From an uncultured bacterium (GTDB lineage: Bacteria > Actinomycetota > Coriobacteriia > Coriobacteriales > Coriobacteriaceae): a stretch of DNA of 19,206 nt. The position numbers and the translations under genes were made by a program. The notes under the pieces were generated by a model that did not search any database, was not told the origin of the DNA, and saw nothing but the letters and a program-made list of their open reading frames with translations. The number at the start of each line of letters is the position of its first letter. Position 1 is the stretch's first letter. Of the stretch, positions 1-6,709 are shown in pieces. The stretch is from NCBI GenBank assembly GCA_905214435.1, contig CAJMMA010000037.1, positions 1 to 19,206 on the forward strand. Reading direction: 5' to 3'.

Positions 1-16
1 TGGTCTGTTCTGCCAT
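1..16 (-). CDS. 5' end of a divergent gene (first five codons only)
   Basis: An ATG on the minus strand at 16-14 is followed by codons for M-A-E-Q-T before the window ends. A strong Shine-Dalgarno (AAGGGAG on the minus strand, about 23-29) lies 6 bases upstream, which makes this a credible start. The product cannot be identified from five residues. The neighbour at 162 is a MocR/PdxR-type regulator, and such regulators are often divergent from the PLP-synthase gene pdxS, so pdxS is a reasonable guess. That guess rests on context only. Confidence 0.5.
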
Positions 17-81
17 GGTTGCTCCCTTGGTTGGCATGTGCATTGCTTGACGGAACATCCTATCGGGGAGCTGGGTATGGC

Positions 82-110
82 GAAATACTCAGTTTTCGAG
101 ATAATAACAA
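82..110 (-). promoter_or_regulatory. possible promoter of the divergent gene
   Basis: On the minus strand TTGTTA (110-105) and TATTTC (87-82) are separated by 17 bases, upstream of the Shine-Dalgarno and ATG at 16. Both hexamers match consensus only partly. The overlapping sequence AAGGTCAG occurs at 109-116 and again at 143-150, so this stretch may also bind the adjacent regulator. Weak call from spacing and sequence alone. Confidence 0.25.
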
Positions 111-161
111 GGTCAGAGTAATATCAGATTGAATGACTCGATAAGGTCAGGTGACAAACTC

Positions 162-1598
162 ATGCTTGACTATAATTTGGAAAACCGCGGCGAAGCATCG
201 CTCTATGAGTATGTTTACCAGCAAATTCGAGATGATATCGTTGCTGGACGCATTGCGGCGGGGGAGCATCTTCCGTCTAAGCGCGCCTTTGCGAGTCATC
301 TGGGTATCAGTGTCATTACCATCGAGAATGCATATAGCCAGTTGCTTGCCGAGGGCTATATTTGCTCAATGCCGCGTCGTGGCTACTACGCGTGCGAGCT
401 TCCGGATGCGCCGGTTTTGGCTTTGGCTGCGGGGGATATCGACCGAGATGCTGTCCCTGTTGGTCCCAGCGCGCATGATGCCATGGGGCAGGCAGAGCGA
501 TTCGACGCACTTTCTCCTTCCGCTTTGGAGGCGGCGCGGCTTTGGCAAAGTGCGCTACGGGCGACGCTGACGTCCGAAGACGAACGTGAAATCTTTTCGC
601 CCGCACCGGCGCAGGGCACCGCTCGACTGCGACGTGCGATTGCGCACCATCTGCGCGGGACAAGGGGCATGAATGTCAATCCCGACAATATCGTTATCGG
701 TGCGGGCGCCCAGCTGCTCGATACCATGTTGGTTCAGTTGCTTGGCGCGGACAAGGTGTATGCCGTCGAGGATCCAGGCTATTTGCGCTTGACGCGCATC
801 TATCAGGCCATGGGTTGCGAAGTGCGGCATGTCCCGTTGGATGCTGAGGGCGTGGACTTGAGCGCGCTGCAGAAAACCGGGACCGATGTCCTTCACCTGA
901 TGCCGTCTCATCAGTATCCGACCGGTCTTGTGACGAGCATTGCACGTCGCTATGCGTTGCTGAGCTGGGCCGCCGAGCGGCCAGGTCGGTATCTCATCGA
1001 AGACGACTTTGATTGTGAGTTTCGTCTTGCCGGCAAGCCGATTCCCGCACTCGCGTCGATCGATGCCGCCCAGTCGGTTATCTACACCAACACGTTTTCG
1101 AAGAGCCTTTCATCGGCGTTACGTTTGGCGTACATGGTGCTGCCCGATGAGCTAATGGAGAGGTTTAAACGCAACCTTGGTTTCTACGCCTCGTCGGTAA
1201 GTTCTGTTGATCAGGTTGCCTTGGCGCGTTTGCTGGAATCGGGTGATTACGAGCGACATGTGAACCGCGTGCGCGTTCGTGCTCGCGAGGCGCGTGATGG
1301 CCTGGCGGCGCTTGTACGGAAAGCGTTTCCGGCAGGGGAGGTTTCGATCGATCATGCAGACGCGGGCCTTTACTGCACCGTGGTTGCGGAGCGTGGAACG
1401 GGCGGAAGCTCTTTTGTGCAGACACTCACGTGCTCGAGCATCCCTTTTATCGATATCAGTGACTGTTATTGGTGTGCCGATGATGCGTCTGTCCCTGAAG
1501 ACTCAACTAAAATTCTTGTCCAGTATGACGATTTGAGTCCAAAAGTGCTTAACACCTTGGAATTGCAACTAATGGGGGGCATACCGCAATCTAAGTGA
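162..1598 (+). CDS. MocR/PdxR-family transcriptional regulator (GntR HTH plus aminotransferase-like domain)
   Basis: Cytoplasmic DNA-binding regulator of about 478 residues, the usual MocR length. An N-terminal GntR winged helix (about residues 10-80) is joined to a fold-type I aminotransferase-like domain that in this family binds PLP as effector. Visible hallmarks are HQYPTG, EDDFDCEFR (D281, expected contact to the PLP ring nitrogen) and TFSKSL (K314, expected Schiff-base lysine); their 33-residue spacing fits the family. The ATG at 162 is preferred over the TTG at 129: AGGTG (149-153) sits 8 bases upstream, and MocR proteins typically begin with a short MLxYxL-like segment as here. The stop codon TGA (1596-1598) lies inside a 123-bp repeat element. 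The divergent start at 16 suggests a regulator/target pair. PdxR (PLP synthesis) and GabR-like roles are both possible; the ligand-response genes are not visible. Confidence 0.9.
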   Translation: MLDYNLENRGEASLYEYVYQQIRDDIVAGRIAAGEHLPSKRAFASHLGISVITIENAYSQLLAEGYICSMPRRGYYACELPDAPVLALAAGDIDRDAVPVGPSAHDAMGQAERFDALSPSALEAARLWQSALRATLTSEDEREIFSPAPAQGTARLRRAIAHHLRGTRGMNVNPDNIVIGAGAQLLDTMLVQLLGADKVYAVEDPGYLRLTRIYQAMGCEVRHVPLDAEGVDLSALQKTGTDVLHLMPSHQYPTGLVTSIARRYALLSWAAERPGRYLIEDDFDCEFRLAGKPIPALASIDAAQSVIYTNTFSKSLSSALRLAYMVLPDELMERFKRNLGFYASSVSSVDQVALARLLESGDYERHVNRVRVRAREARDGLAALVRKAFPAGEVSIDHADAGLYCTVVAERGTGGSSFVQTLTCSSIPFIDISDCYWCADDASVPEDSTKILVQYDDLSPKVLNTLELQLMGGIPQSK

Positions 1599-1713
1599 GT
1601 AGGCTTTTGGCACTTTGGCGACCAGGCAGTTTTGTAACAAGCTATCTACCTGCGGCTTTGAAAAGCAGGATGACCGGCCTGCTCGGGATGTTCAAAAAAG
1701 TCTACTCACTTGC
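1591..1713. repeat. 123-bp inverted-repeat element, copy 1
   Basis: Left arm CTAAGTGAGTAGGCTTTT (1591-1608) and right arm AAAAAGTCTACTCACTT (1695-1711) are inverted repeats enclosing about 85 bases. The conserved core TACCTGCGG lies at the same offset as in the other copies (ATCTACCTGCGG, 1644-1655). It aligns gap-free with copy 2 at roughly 80% identity by eye. This is the most degenerate copy: G for A in the left arm, and the last two bases of the right end differ. The left arm supplies the stop codon of the MocR-type gene. No protein is encoded in it. It could be a miniature mobile element, a recombination site or a structured regulatory element. Confidence 0.85.
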
Positions 1714-1744
1714 CGCGCAAAGCTTCCGCATGAGAAAAAATGGG

Positions 1745-1810
1745 GTTTTCAACAGGGTCTCGTCCAGTTCTTGGCAAGCTTTTGGTCAGTTGGGGAGGGC
1801 TGTTGAAAAC
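1745..1810. repeat. 11-bp perfect inverted repeat in the noncoding gap before the DUF559 gene
   Basis: GTTTTCAACAG (1745-1755) and CTGTTGAAAAC (1800-1810) are perfect inverted repeats separated by 44 bases. They lie in the noncoding stretch between repeat copy 1 and the nuclease-fold gene, where no other gene is supported. Spaced operator half-sites or a leader stem are both possible. Nothing else recognisable is seen in 1714-1893. Confidence 0.5.
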
Positions 1811-1893
1811 TTAGCGGTCCATTCGGCGCCATTTTTGGTGCGTTCGCTCCAACGCGTGACTGACTGGGTTGAAATTCGTGTTTTCCTGTGCCT

Positions 1894-3021
1894 ATGAAGG
1901 ATCTGCTTTGTGACATATCGGCTTTTAGGTACTGGCGTTTGCCCCCTCAGGTCCGTGCTTTGTGTCCGCCGCTGCCACGACCGGAAGAAGACCGGCAGCG
2001 ATATGACCTCGCCCGTAACCCGACGGCTGCGGTTGTGCTCGGCTTTCCGTTGTATACATTGGTTCGGACGAGAAACAAGCGGACATGCTCTGCCAGCATT
2101 AGGCAGCGGCTGTTCCTTGGCGAGCTCCCCAGGGAATCCGTGCTGGAAACGGAGCATGGGTTTTTGGTTACGTCTCCTCTGCTGACGGCATTCATCATGT
2201 CGCGGCATCTGACGGATCTTCAGCTTCTTTTGGTATTGGCGGAGATGTGTGGCTTGTTTGCGGTGTGTGCCCTGCCGGCGGCACTTGAGGCGGAGCTTTC
2301 GCGTGCAATTGATTCGGGCGCGATTTCGACAACGTTCGGTTGGGTGCGCTGCCCGTCCGAGGACGGCACCGCCTCAAATTTATGGCGTCGAGACGCTTTG
2401 GTTTTGGGCGGAGACCTTGACCGTTTTTGTTCAGATGTTTGCGGGATGCGTTACGGCAATAGATTCATGGCGGTATCGCAACTTGTTCCATTGGGCGCCG
2501 CGTCGCCTTTTGAGGTCGAGGCGTATTTGTTGCTTGGACTGCCGCGATCCCTGGGAGGCGAAGGTTTTTGCGGCATAGAGCTCAATGTCGAAGTGACGCT
2601 AAGCACAAGTGCCCGAGCGATTGTGGGAAAGTCCCGTGTATATATCGATCTACTTCTGTCTTCGCCGGACGGCAGGCGACAGGTGGCCATTGAATGTCAG
2701 GGAAAGGCCTCACACGGACGCGCAGGAGATGGCTTGCGTGACGCTGACCGCATGACGGCCCTTCAGGCTATGGGCTACGATGTGCTTCTCCTGACACACA
2801 GACAGATATCCGATGAGGATAGATTCCGCGCGATCGTTAAGGCCGTATGCAGGATGCTCGATGCTGAATATCGTGATAAAAGCTCAGATGAGCAAAGGGC
2901 TGAGACATTACTCCGGTCTGAACTATTCGTTGACTGGACAAAATTGGGAGTAATCGACGGAAAGATGCCCGTTAGACGCAAAACAGCTCGATCGTGGACG
3001 GCTGCGGTTCTAAGTGAGTAG
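1894..3021 (+). CDS. AbiEi-like / DUF559-type protein with a PD-(D/E)XK-like nuclease fold
   Basis: Protein of about 375 residues. The middle part (LVTSPLLTAFIMSRHL) resembles the domain seen in AbiEi-type antitoxins fused to DUF559. The C-terminal third has the DUF559/Vsr-like endonuclease layout: YIDLLL (Asp near residue 252), then VAIECQGKASH (Glu near 267, Lys near 271), a run of charged residues, and AMGYDVLLLTHRQI. The usual E-x-D/K pattern is replaced by E-C-Q-G-K, so catalytic activity is uncertain. No signal peptide or membrane segment is seen. The start is uncertain: GTG at 1888 and ATG at 1894 are in frame and neither has a clear Shine-Dalgarno. The stop TAG (3019-3021) and the last residues L-S-E are encoded by repeat copy 2. 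The gene sits alone between two direct repeat copies, as in a cassette. Biological role unknown; a link to defence is inference. Confidence 0.75.
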   Translation: MKDLLCDISAFRYWRLPPQVRALCPPLPRPEEDRQRYDLARNPTAAVVLGFPLYTLVRTRNKRTCSASIRQRLFLGELPRESVLETEHGFLVTSPLLTAFIMSRHLTDLQLLLVLAEMCGLFAVCALPAALEAELSRAIDSGAISTTFGWVRCPSEDGTASNLWRRDALVLGGDLDRFCSDVCGMRYGNRFMAVSQLVPLGAASPFEVEAYLLLGLPRSLGGEGFCGIELNVEVTLSTSARAIVGKSRVYIDLLLSSPDGRRQVAIECQGKASHGRAGDGLRDADRMTALQAMGYDVLLLTHRQISDEDRFRAIVKAVCRMLDAEYRDKSSDEQRAETLLRSELFVDWTKLGVIDGKMPVRRKTARSWTAAVLSE

Positions 3022-3132
3022 ACTTTTGGCTTGATGGTGACCAGGCCGTTTTGCAACAAGTCATTTACCTGCGGCTTTATAAAGCAATATGGATGGTGTG
3101 CTCGGCAAGTTCCAAAAAGTCTACTCACTTAG
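3010..3132. repeat. 123-bp inverted-repeat element, copy 2
   Basis: Arms CTAAGTGAGTAGACTTTT (3010-3027) and AAAAAGTCTACTCACTTAG (3114-3132) pair almost perfectly, with GG/CC extending the stem around one bulged base. The core ATTTACCTGCGG is at 3063-3074, followed by a small palindrome GCTTTATAAAGC. It is in the same orientation as copy 1. The left arm provides the stop codon of the upstream DUF559-type gene. The remaining 70 bases to the terminator at 3201 show nothing recognisable. Confidence 0.88.
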
Positions 3133-3200
3133 TTTTTGACGAGAAACCGATGCCGAAGGCGGTCCTATTTCAGGGCGTTTACGAGTTCTCGAGACACAAA

Positions 3201-3229
3201 AAGGCCCGAACCAATACGGTTCGGGCCTT
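3201..3229 (-). terminator. rho-independent terminator of the rubrerythrin gene
   Basis: A perfect stem (GGCCCGAACC 3203-3212 with GGTTCGGGCC 3218-3227) has a five-base loop and two extra A-T pairs. Read on the minus strand it is followed by a T-run (TTTTTGTG), and it lies 34 bases beyond the rubrerythrin stop codon. On the plus strand no T-run follows, so it mainly serves the minus-strand gene. Confidence 0.88.
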
Positions 3230-3262
3230 ATGAAGCTAGAGATTATCTCTCAGGCTGCTGGC

Positions 3263-3823
3263 TTAGCCAAAGTAGCGCTTGAGCAGGCCGGCGAAAGCCT
3301 TGCCGTGGCGAGCCTCGTCGCGAGCCATCTCGTGCACGGTGTCGTGGATGGCATCGAGGCCGGCGGCCTTGGCGCGCTTGGCAAGATCGGTCTTGCCGGC
3401 GGTGGCGCCGTTCTCGGCCTCAACGCGCATCTCGAGGTTCTTCTTGGTGGAGTCGGTCACGACCTCGCCCAAGAGCTCAGCAAACTTGGCGGCGTGCTCG
3501 GCCTCCTCGTGGGCAGCCTTCTCCCAGTACAGGCCGATCTCGGGATAACCCTCGCGATGAGCGACGCGAGCCATGGCCAGGTACATACCGACCTCGGAGC
3601 ACTCGCCCTCAAAGTTGGCGCGCAGGTCAGCAACGATGTCCTCGGAGACGCCCTCCATCTTGGCGACGCCCACGACGTGCTCGGCAGCCCACTCGAGCTG
3701 ACCCTCCTCCTGCTTCAGGAAGCGAGAGCCGGGAACGCCGCACTGGGGGCACTTGAAATCCTCGGGCAGCTGGTCGCCGTCGAACTCTTCCACATAACCG
3801 CAAACGGGGCAAACAAACTTCAT
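3263..3823 (-). CDS. rbr: rubrerythrin (N-terminal rubredoxin plus diiron ferritin-like domain)
   Basis: Cytoplasmic peroxide reductase of anaerobes, 186 residues, which reduces hydrogen peroxide at a non-haem diiron site using electrons passed through a rubredoxin centre. The rubredoxin-like zinc/iron site is at the N terminus (C5-P-V-C8-G and C25-P-Q-C28-G), so the domain order is reversed relative to classical rubrerythrin. The four-helix domain follows with FEGE (about 71-74), E107-x-x-H110 and E170-x-x-H173 as diiron ligand motifs. The start at 3823 begins directly with the CPVCG module and has an AAAGGA Shine-Dalgarno 7 bases upstream; a longer open frame upstream has no homologous look. 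It is monocistronic with its own terminator. Confidence 0.95.
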   Translation of the reverse strand: MKFVCPVCGYVEEFDGDQLPEDFKCPQCGVPGSRFLKQEEGQLEWAAEHVVGVAKMEGVSEDIVADLRANFEGECSEVGMYLAMARVAHREGYPEIGLYWEKAAHEEAEHAAKFAELLGEVVTDSTKKNLEMRVEAENGATAGKTDLAKRAKAAGLDAIHDTVHEMARDEARHGKAFAGLLKRYFG

Positions 3824-3907
3824 GATTCGATCCTTTCGATCGATGGCGATGGTGCGCTCGTCCGGTCCCGTAAGGGCCCTCTCCGGACGTGCGTCTTGAC
3901 GAGTTCT

Positions 3908-3935
3908 ATTATCCATAAATGCGACCGAATGTGAA
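3908..3935 (-). promoter_or_regulatory. possible rubrerythrin promoter
   Basis: On the minus strand TTCACA (3935-3930) and GATAAT (3913-3908) are separated by 16 bases, about 85 bases upstream of the rubrerythrin start. The -10 match is good and the -35 moderate. The palindrome at 3940-3958 lies just upstream of the -35 hexamer. Confidence 0.4.
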
Positions 3936-3939
3936 GCCT

Positions 3940-3958
3940 ATTAGGAATGATTTTTAAT
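3940..3958. promoter_or_regulatory. AT-rich 19-bp palindrome, possible peroxide- or metal-responsive operator
   Basis: ATTAGGAATGATTTTTAAT is an imperfect palindrome (7 of 9 positions pair about a single central base) in the gap between rubrerythrin and the alcohol dehydrogenase. Its size and AT-rich form recall PerR/Fur-family boxes, and rubrerythrin genes are known PerR targets in other anaerobes. No Fur-family gene is in the window. The assignment is inference. Confidence 0.35.
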
Positions 3959-4046
3959 AAAACAATTTTCGGCATGTGAAGATGTTGATTGATTAACGAT
4001 TTGCAAGCCATATGCGGACGCCGATGAGTACAATCGGTCGAACAAA

Positions 4047-4062
4047 TGTTGACCTATCAACA
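4047..4062. promoter_or_regulatory. small inverted repeat in the alcohol dehydrogenase leader
   Basis: TGTTGA (4047-4052) and TCAACA (4057-4062) are perfect inverted repeats around CCTA, flanked by a direct repeat AACAAATG (4041-4048 and 4059-4066). They end just before the Shine-Dalgarno GGAG of the dehydrogenase gene. An operator or a small leader stem is possible; short repeats like this also occur by chance. Confidence 0.3.
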
Positions 4063-4080
4063 AATGAAGGAGTTTCCTTT

Positions 4081-5301
4081 ATGCATCTAGCCCGCCGCGC
4101 CTGGTGCCGAACATATCAGACGGTTTTTCGCATCGCATTGCCGATCCTGCCCTATACCGAGCCGCGCATTTTGGAGCATGCCGAGGATGTGCCCGCAGTG
4201 CTTCAAAAGCGCTCGATCCAGAAGGTCCTTATCGTGACAGACCCTGGTATTGCTCGTTTGGGACTCACGGCATCACTCGAGCGTGCGCTTACGGCTCAGG
4301 GGATTGGCGTTACGGTCTATGCCGAAACGCGTGCGAATCCCACGGTCTCAAACGTGGAGGAAGCGGCGTCCCTGTATCGCGAGAGCGCCTGCCAGGCCAT
4401 TATCGGCTTTGGTGGCGGTTCGGCCATGGACTGCGCCAAGGGTGTGGGCGCACGCATCGCACAGCCAAATAAGCCCATCAACAAGATGCGTGGCCTGTTG
4501 CGCGTCCACCGTCTCCTGCCGCTGCTTATTGCGGTTCCCACTACCGCCGGTACGGGAAGCGAAGTCACACTCGCGGCGGTTATCACCGATGACGAGACGC
4601 ACTACAAGTACCCCATTAACGACTTTGTGCTTATCCCGCGCTTTGCGGTGCACGACCCCGAGTTTACACGCGGCCTGCCCGCCTCCATTACGGGGCAGAC
4701 GGGCATGGATGCCCTGACGCATGCCGTCGAGGCCTTTATCGGCCGTAGCACCACGCCCTACACGCGCAAGATGGCGCGTCAGGCGGTCCAGCTCATCCAC
4801 GACAATTTGCCCGAGGCTTATGAGCATGGCGACGACATGCGCGCTCGTCGCAATATGCTTTCGGCGGCGTATAAAGCGGGTGTTGCATTTACCCGCTCCT
4901 ATGTCGGATACGTGCATGCCATCGCGCACAGTCTGGGCGGCCGATACGGAATTCCGCACGGTTTGGCCAACGCGATCATCCTGCCGCACATGCTTCGCGC
5001 TTATGGTGACGCCGCCGCCCCCAAGCTTGCCGATCTTGCTCGCATGGCCGGTATCGCGCCGGCTAACGCGCAGGACAGTCTTGCGGCCGAGGCCTTTATC
5101 GATTGGGTCGACCGCATGAATGCCGCCTTGGGCATTCCCAAATATGTGACGGGCATTCGCCGCTCCGATATTCCGCAAATGGCGGCCCATGCCGATGCCG
5201 AGGCCAATCCGCTATACCCCGTTCCACTTTTGATGGACCGTTTGGAGCTCGAGCGTATGTACGAGGTCGTCGCGGGTGGTATGTTTGAGGACGAGAACTA
5301 G
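4081..5301 (+). CDS. iron-containing alcohol dehydrogenase
   Basis: Cytoplasmic NAD(P)-dependent group III alcohol dehydrogenase, 406 residues, interconverting alcohols and aldehydes or ketones. The N-terminal Rossmann-like part carries GGGSAMDCAKGVG and PTTAGTGSEVT. The helical part carries the metal site: D210 and H214 in GMDALTHAVEAF, H279 and H293 in HAIAHSLGGRYGIPHG. The spacing of these ligands matches FucO-type enzymes. The ATG at 4081 is chosen because GGAG lies about 9 bases upstream; the in-frame ATG at 4012 would add a stretch with no family resemblance. The stop is 8 bases before the aldehyde dehydrogenase start, so the two are probably co-transcribed and act on the same carbon chain. 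The substrate cannot be read from the sequence. Confidence 0.93.
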   Translation: MHLARRAWCRTYQTVFRIALPILPYTEPRILEHAEDVPAVLQKRSIQKVLIVTDPGIARLGLTASLERALTAQGIGVTVYAETRANPTVSNVEEAASLYRESACQAIIGFGGGSAMDCAKGVGARIAQPNKPINKMRGLLRVHRLLPLLIAVPTTAGTGSEVTLAAVITDDETHYKYPINDFVLIPRFAVHDPEFTRGLPASITGQTGMDALTHAVEAFIGRSTTPYTRKMARQAVQLIHDNLPEAYEHGDDMRARRNMLSAAYKAGVAFTRSYVGYVHAIAHSLGGRYGIPHGLANAIILPHMLRAYGDAAAPKLADLARMAGIAPANAQDSLAAEAFIDWVDRMNAALGIPKYVTGIRRSDIPQMAAHADAEANPLYPVPLLMDRLELERMYEVVAGGMFEDEN

Positions 5302-5309
5302 GAGGGCTC

Positions 5310-6689
5310 ATGAACACCGAGGAAATTGCGCGCATCGTCGGCGATCAGCGCGCCTACTTTAAGACGCACGCCACGTTTGATGTCGACGCTCGCCGTCGCG
5401 CGCTCGTGAGTTTGCGCAATGCAGTACGGGCGCACGAGGCCGATATCGCCCATGCGCTCAAGACCGATTTGGGCAAGTCGCACGACGAGGCCTATATGTG
5501 CGAGATCGGCACATCGCTTTCCGAGATTCGTCATCAGATTGCGCATGTGGCTCGATGGAGCCGCCCGCTCCTGCGCCCGTGTGACCTCGCCAACGCCGTA
5601 AGCGTGTGCAAGACGCAAGCCGTGCCCTACGGAGTCACGCTCATCATGGCTCCATGGAACTATCCGTTTTTGCTAACGCTCGAGCCGCTCGCTGGCGCCC
5701 TTGCCGCGGGCAATACCGTGGTCATCAAACCGAGCGCCTATGCTCCGGCATCGAGCGCGGTGCTCAAGCAAATCTGCGAAGAGGCATTTGATCCGCGCCT
5801 GGTGACGGTTGTCGAGGGCGGGCGCGCCGAGAACGAAGCGCTGCTCGATGAGTGCTGGGACAAGATCTTCTTTACCGGCAGCGTTCCGGTCGGCAAGCTC
5901 GTCATGGAGCGCGCAAGTAAAAACCTTACGCCCGTGACGCTTGAGCTGGGCGGAAAGAGCCCCTGCATCGTGGACGCGACGGCAAACTTGAAGGTCGCGG
6001 CACGGCGCATCGCCTTTGGCAAATGGCTCAACGTGGGGCAGACCTGCGTGGCGCCCGACTATCTGCTGGTCGATGCGCGCGTGCACGACGAGCTGCTGGG
6101 CCTCATCAAGGAGGAAGTCCATCGTATGTTTGGCGAGCATCCGCTTGACAACGAGGATTACGGGCATATCGTCAACGCCAAGCACTTTGCGCGCGTGCGC
6201 GGACTGATCGATCCCGATAAGGTCGTGCTTGGAGGCGCCGCGCGCGAGGCTTCGCTCAAGATCGAGCCGACGATTTTGGACGGCGTGTCCCCCGATGACG
6301 CCGTGATGCAGGAGGAGATTTTCGGCCCCATCTTGCCGGTGCTGACGTTTGAGAGCCTAGACGAGGCCGAGACGTTTATTACGGATCGTCCGACGCCGCT
6401 GGCCCTGTATATCTTTAGCCAGGACCGTGAGGTTCAGCAGCGCTTTGTGCGTTACGTGCCCTTTGGTGGTGGCTGTGTTAATGACACCATTATGCATTTG
6501 GCCACGAGCCATATGGGCTTTGGCGGCATGGGGGCGAGCGGTATGGGACAGTACCATGGACGCGAGAGCTTCGATACGTTTAGCCACAAGAAGAGCATCG
6601 TGAACAAGGCAACGTGGCTGGACGTGCCATTCCGCTATGCTCCTTACGCAAGCTGGAAGCACAAGTTCGTGCGCATGTTTGTGCATTAG
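5310..6689 (+). CDS. NAD(P)-dependent aldehyde dehydrogenase (short, class 3-like)
   Basis: Oxidises aldehydes to carboxylic acids; 459 residues, the short form seen in class 3 / fatty-aldehyde-type enzymes. Visible motifs are MAPWNYPF and VVIKPS (cofactor binding), FTGSVPVGK (Rossmann turn), LELGGKSP with the general base E212, and GQTCVAPDY with the catalytic nucleophile C246; the 34-residue E-to-C distance is canonical. EEIFGPILPV follows. The C-terminal tail (about the last 25 residues) is aromatic and basic without a clear membrane helix. GGAGGG lies 4 bases before the ATG. It follows the alcohol dehydrogenase by 8 bases, giving an alcohol-aldehyde-acid pair in one operon. Confidence 0.94.
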   Translation: MNTEEIARIVGDQRAYFKTHATFDVDARRRALVSLRNAVRAHEADIAHALKTDLGKSHDEAYMCEIGTSLSEIRHQIAHVARWSRPLLRPCDLANAVSVCKTQAVPYGVTLIMAPWNYPFLLTLEPLAGALAAGNTVVIKPSAYAPASSAVLKQICEEAFDPRLVTVVEGGRAENEALLDECWDKIFFTGSVPVGKLVMERASKNLTPVTLELGGKSPCIVDATANLKVAARRIAFGKWLNVGQTCVAPDYLLVDARVHDELLGLIKEEVHRMFGEHPLDNEDYGHIVNAKHFARVRGLIDPDKVVLGGAAREASLKIEPTILDGVSPDDAVMQEEIFGPILPVLTFESLDEAETFITDRPTPLALYIFSQDREVQQRFVRYVPFGGGCVNDTIMHLATSHMGFGGMGASGMGQYHGRESFDTFSHKKSIVNKATWLDVPFRYAPYASWKHKFVRMFVH

Positions 6690-6709
6690 AATCAGATAAG
6701 GATGAATTT

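Noticed and set aside
1595..1897. 100-codon frame after the MocR-type gene
   Set aside because: It runs through repeat copy 1 and the noncoding gap, and the translation resembles no protein and has no ribosome site.
1591..3132. Composite transposon with the 123-bp elements as insertion sequences
   Set aside because: The elements encode no transposase and no target-site duplication is recognisable at either end, so only a cassette-like arrangement is claimed.
3824..3916. Upstream extension of rubrerythrin
   Set aside because: The 31 extra residues precede the canonical MKFVCPVCG start and overlap the promoter region; AAAGGA supports the inner ATG.
3230..3934. 234-codon plus-strand frame
   Set aside because: It is antisense to rubrerythrin, and its Leu/Gly/Val-rich translation is typical of a shadow frame.
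4012..4080. N-terminal extension of the alcohol dehydrogenase from an ATG at 4012
   Set aside because: It lacks a Shine-Dalgarno and does not look like the family; the ATG at 4081 has GGAG at good distance.
4348..5190. 280-codon minus-strand frame
   Set aside because: It is antisense to the clearly coding iron-dependent alcohol dehydrogenase.
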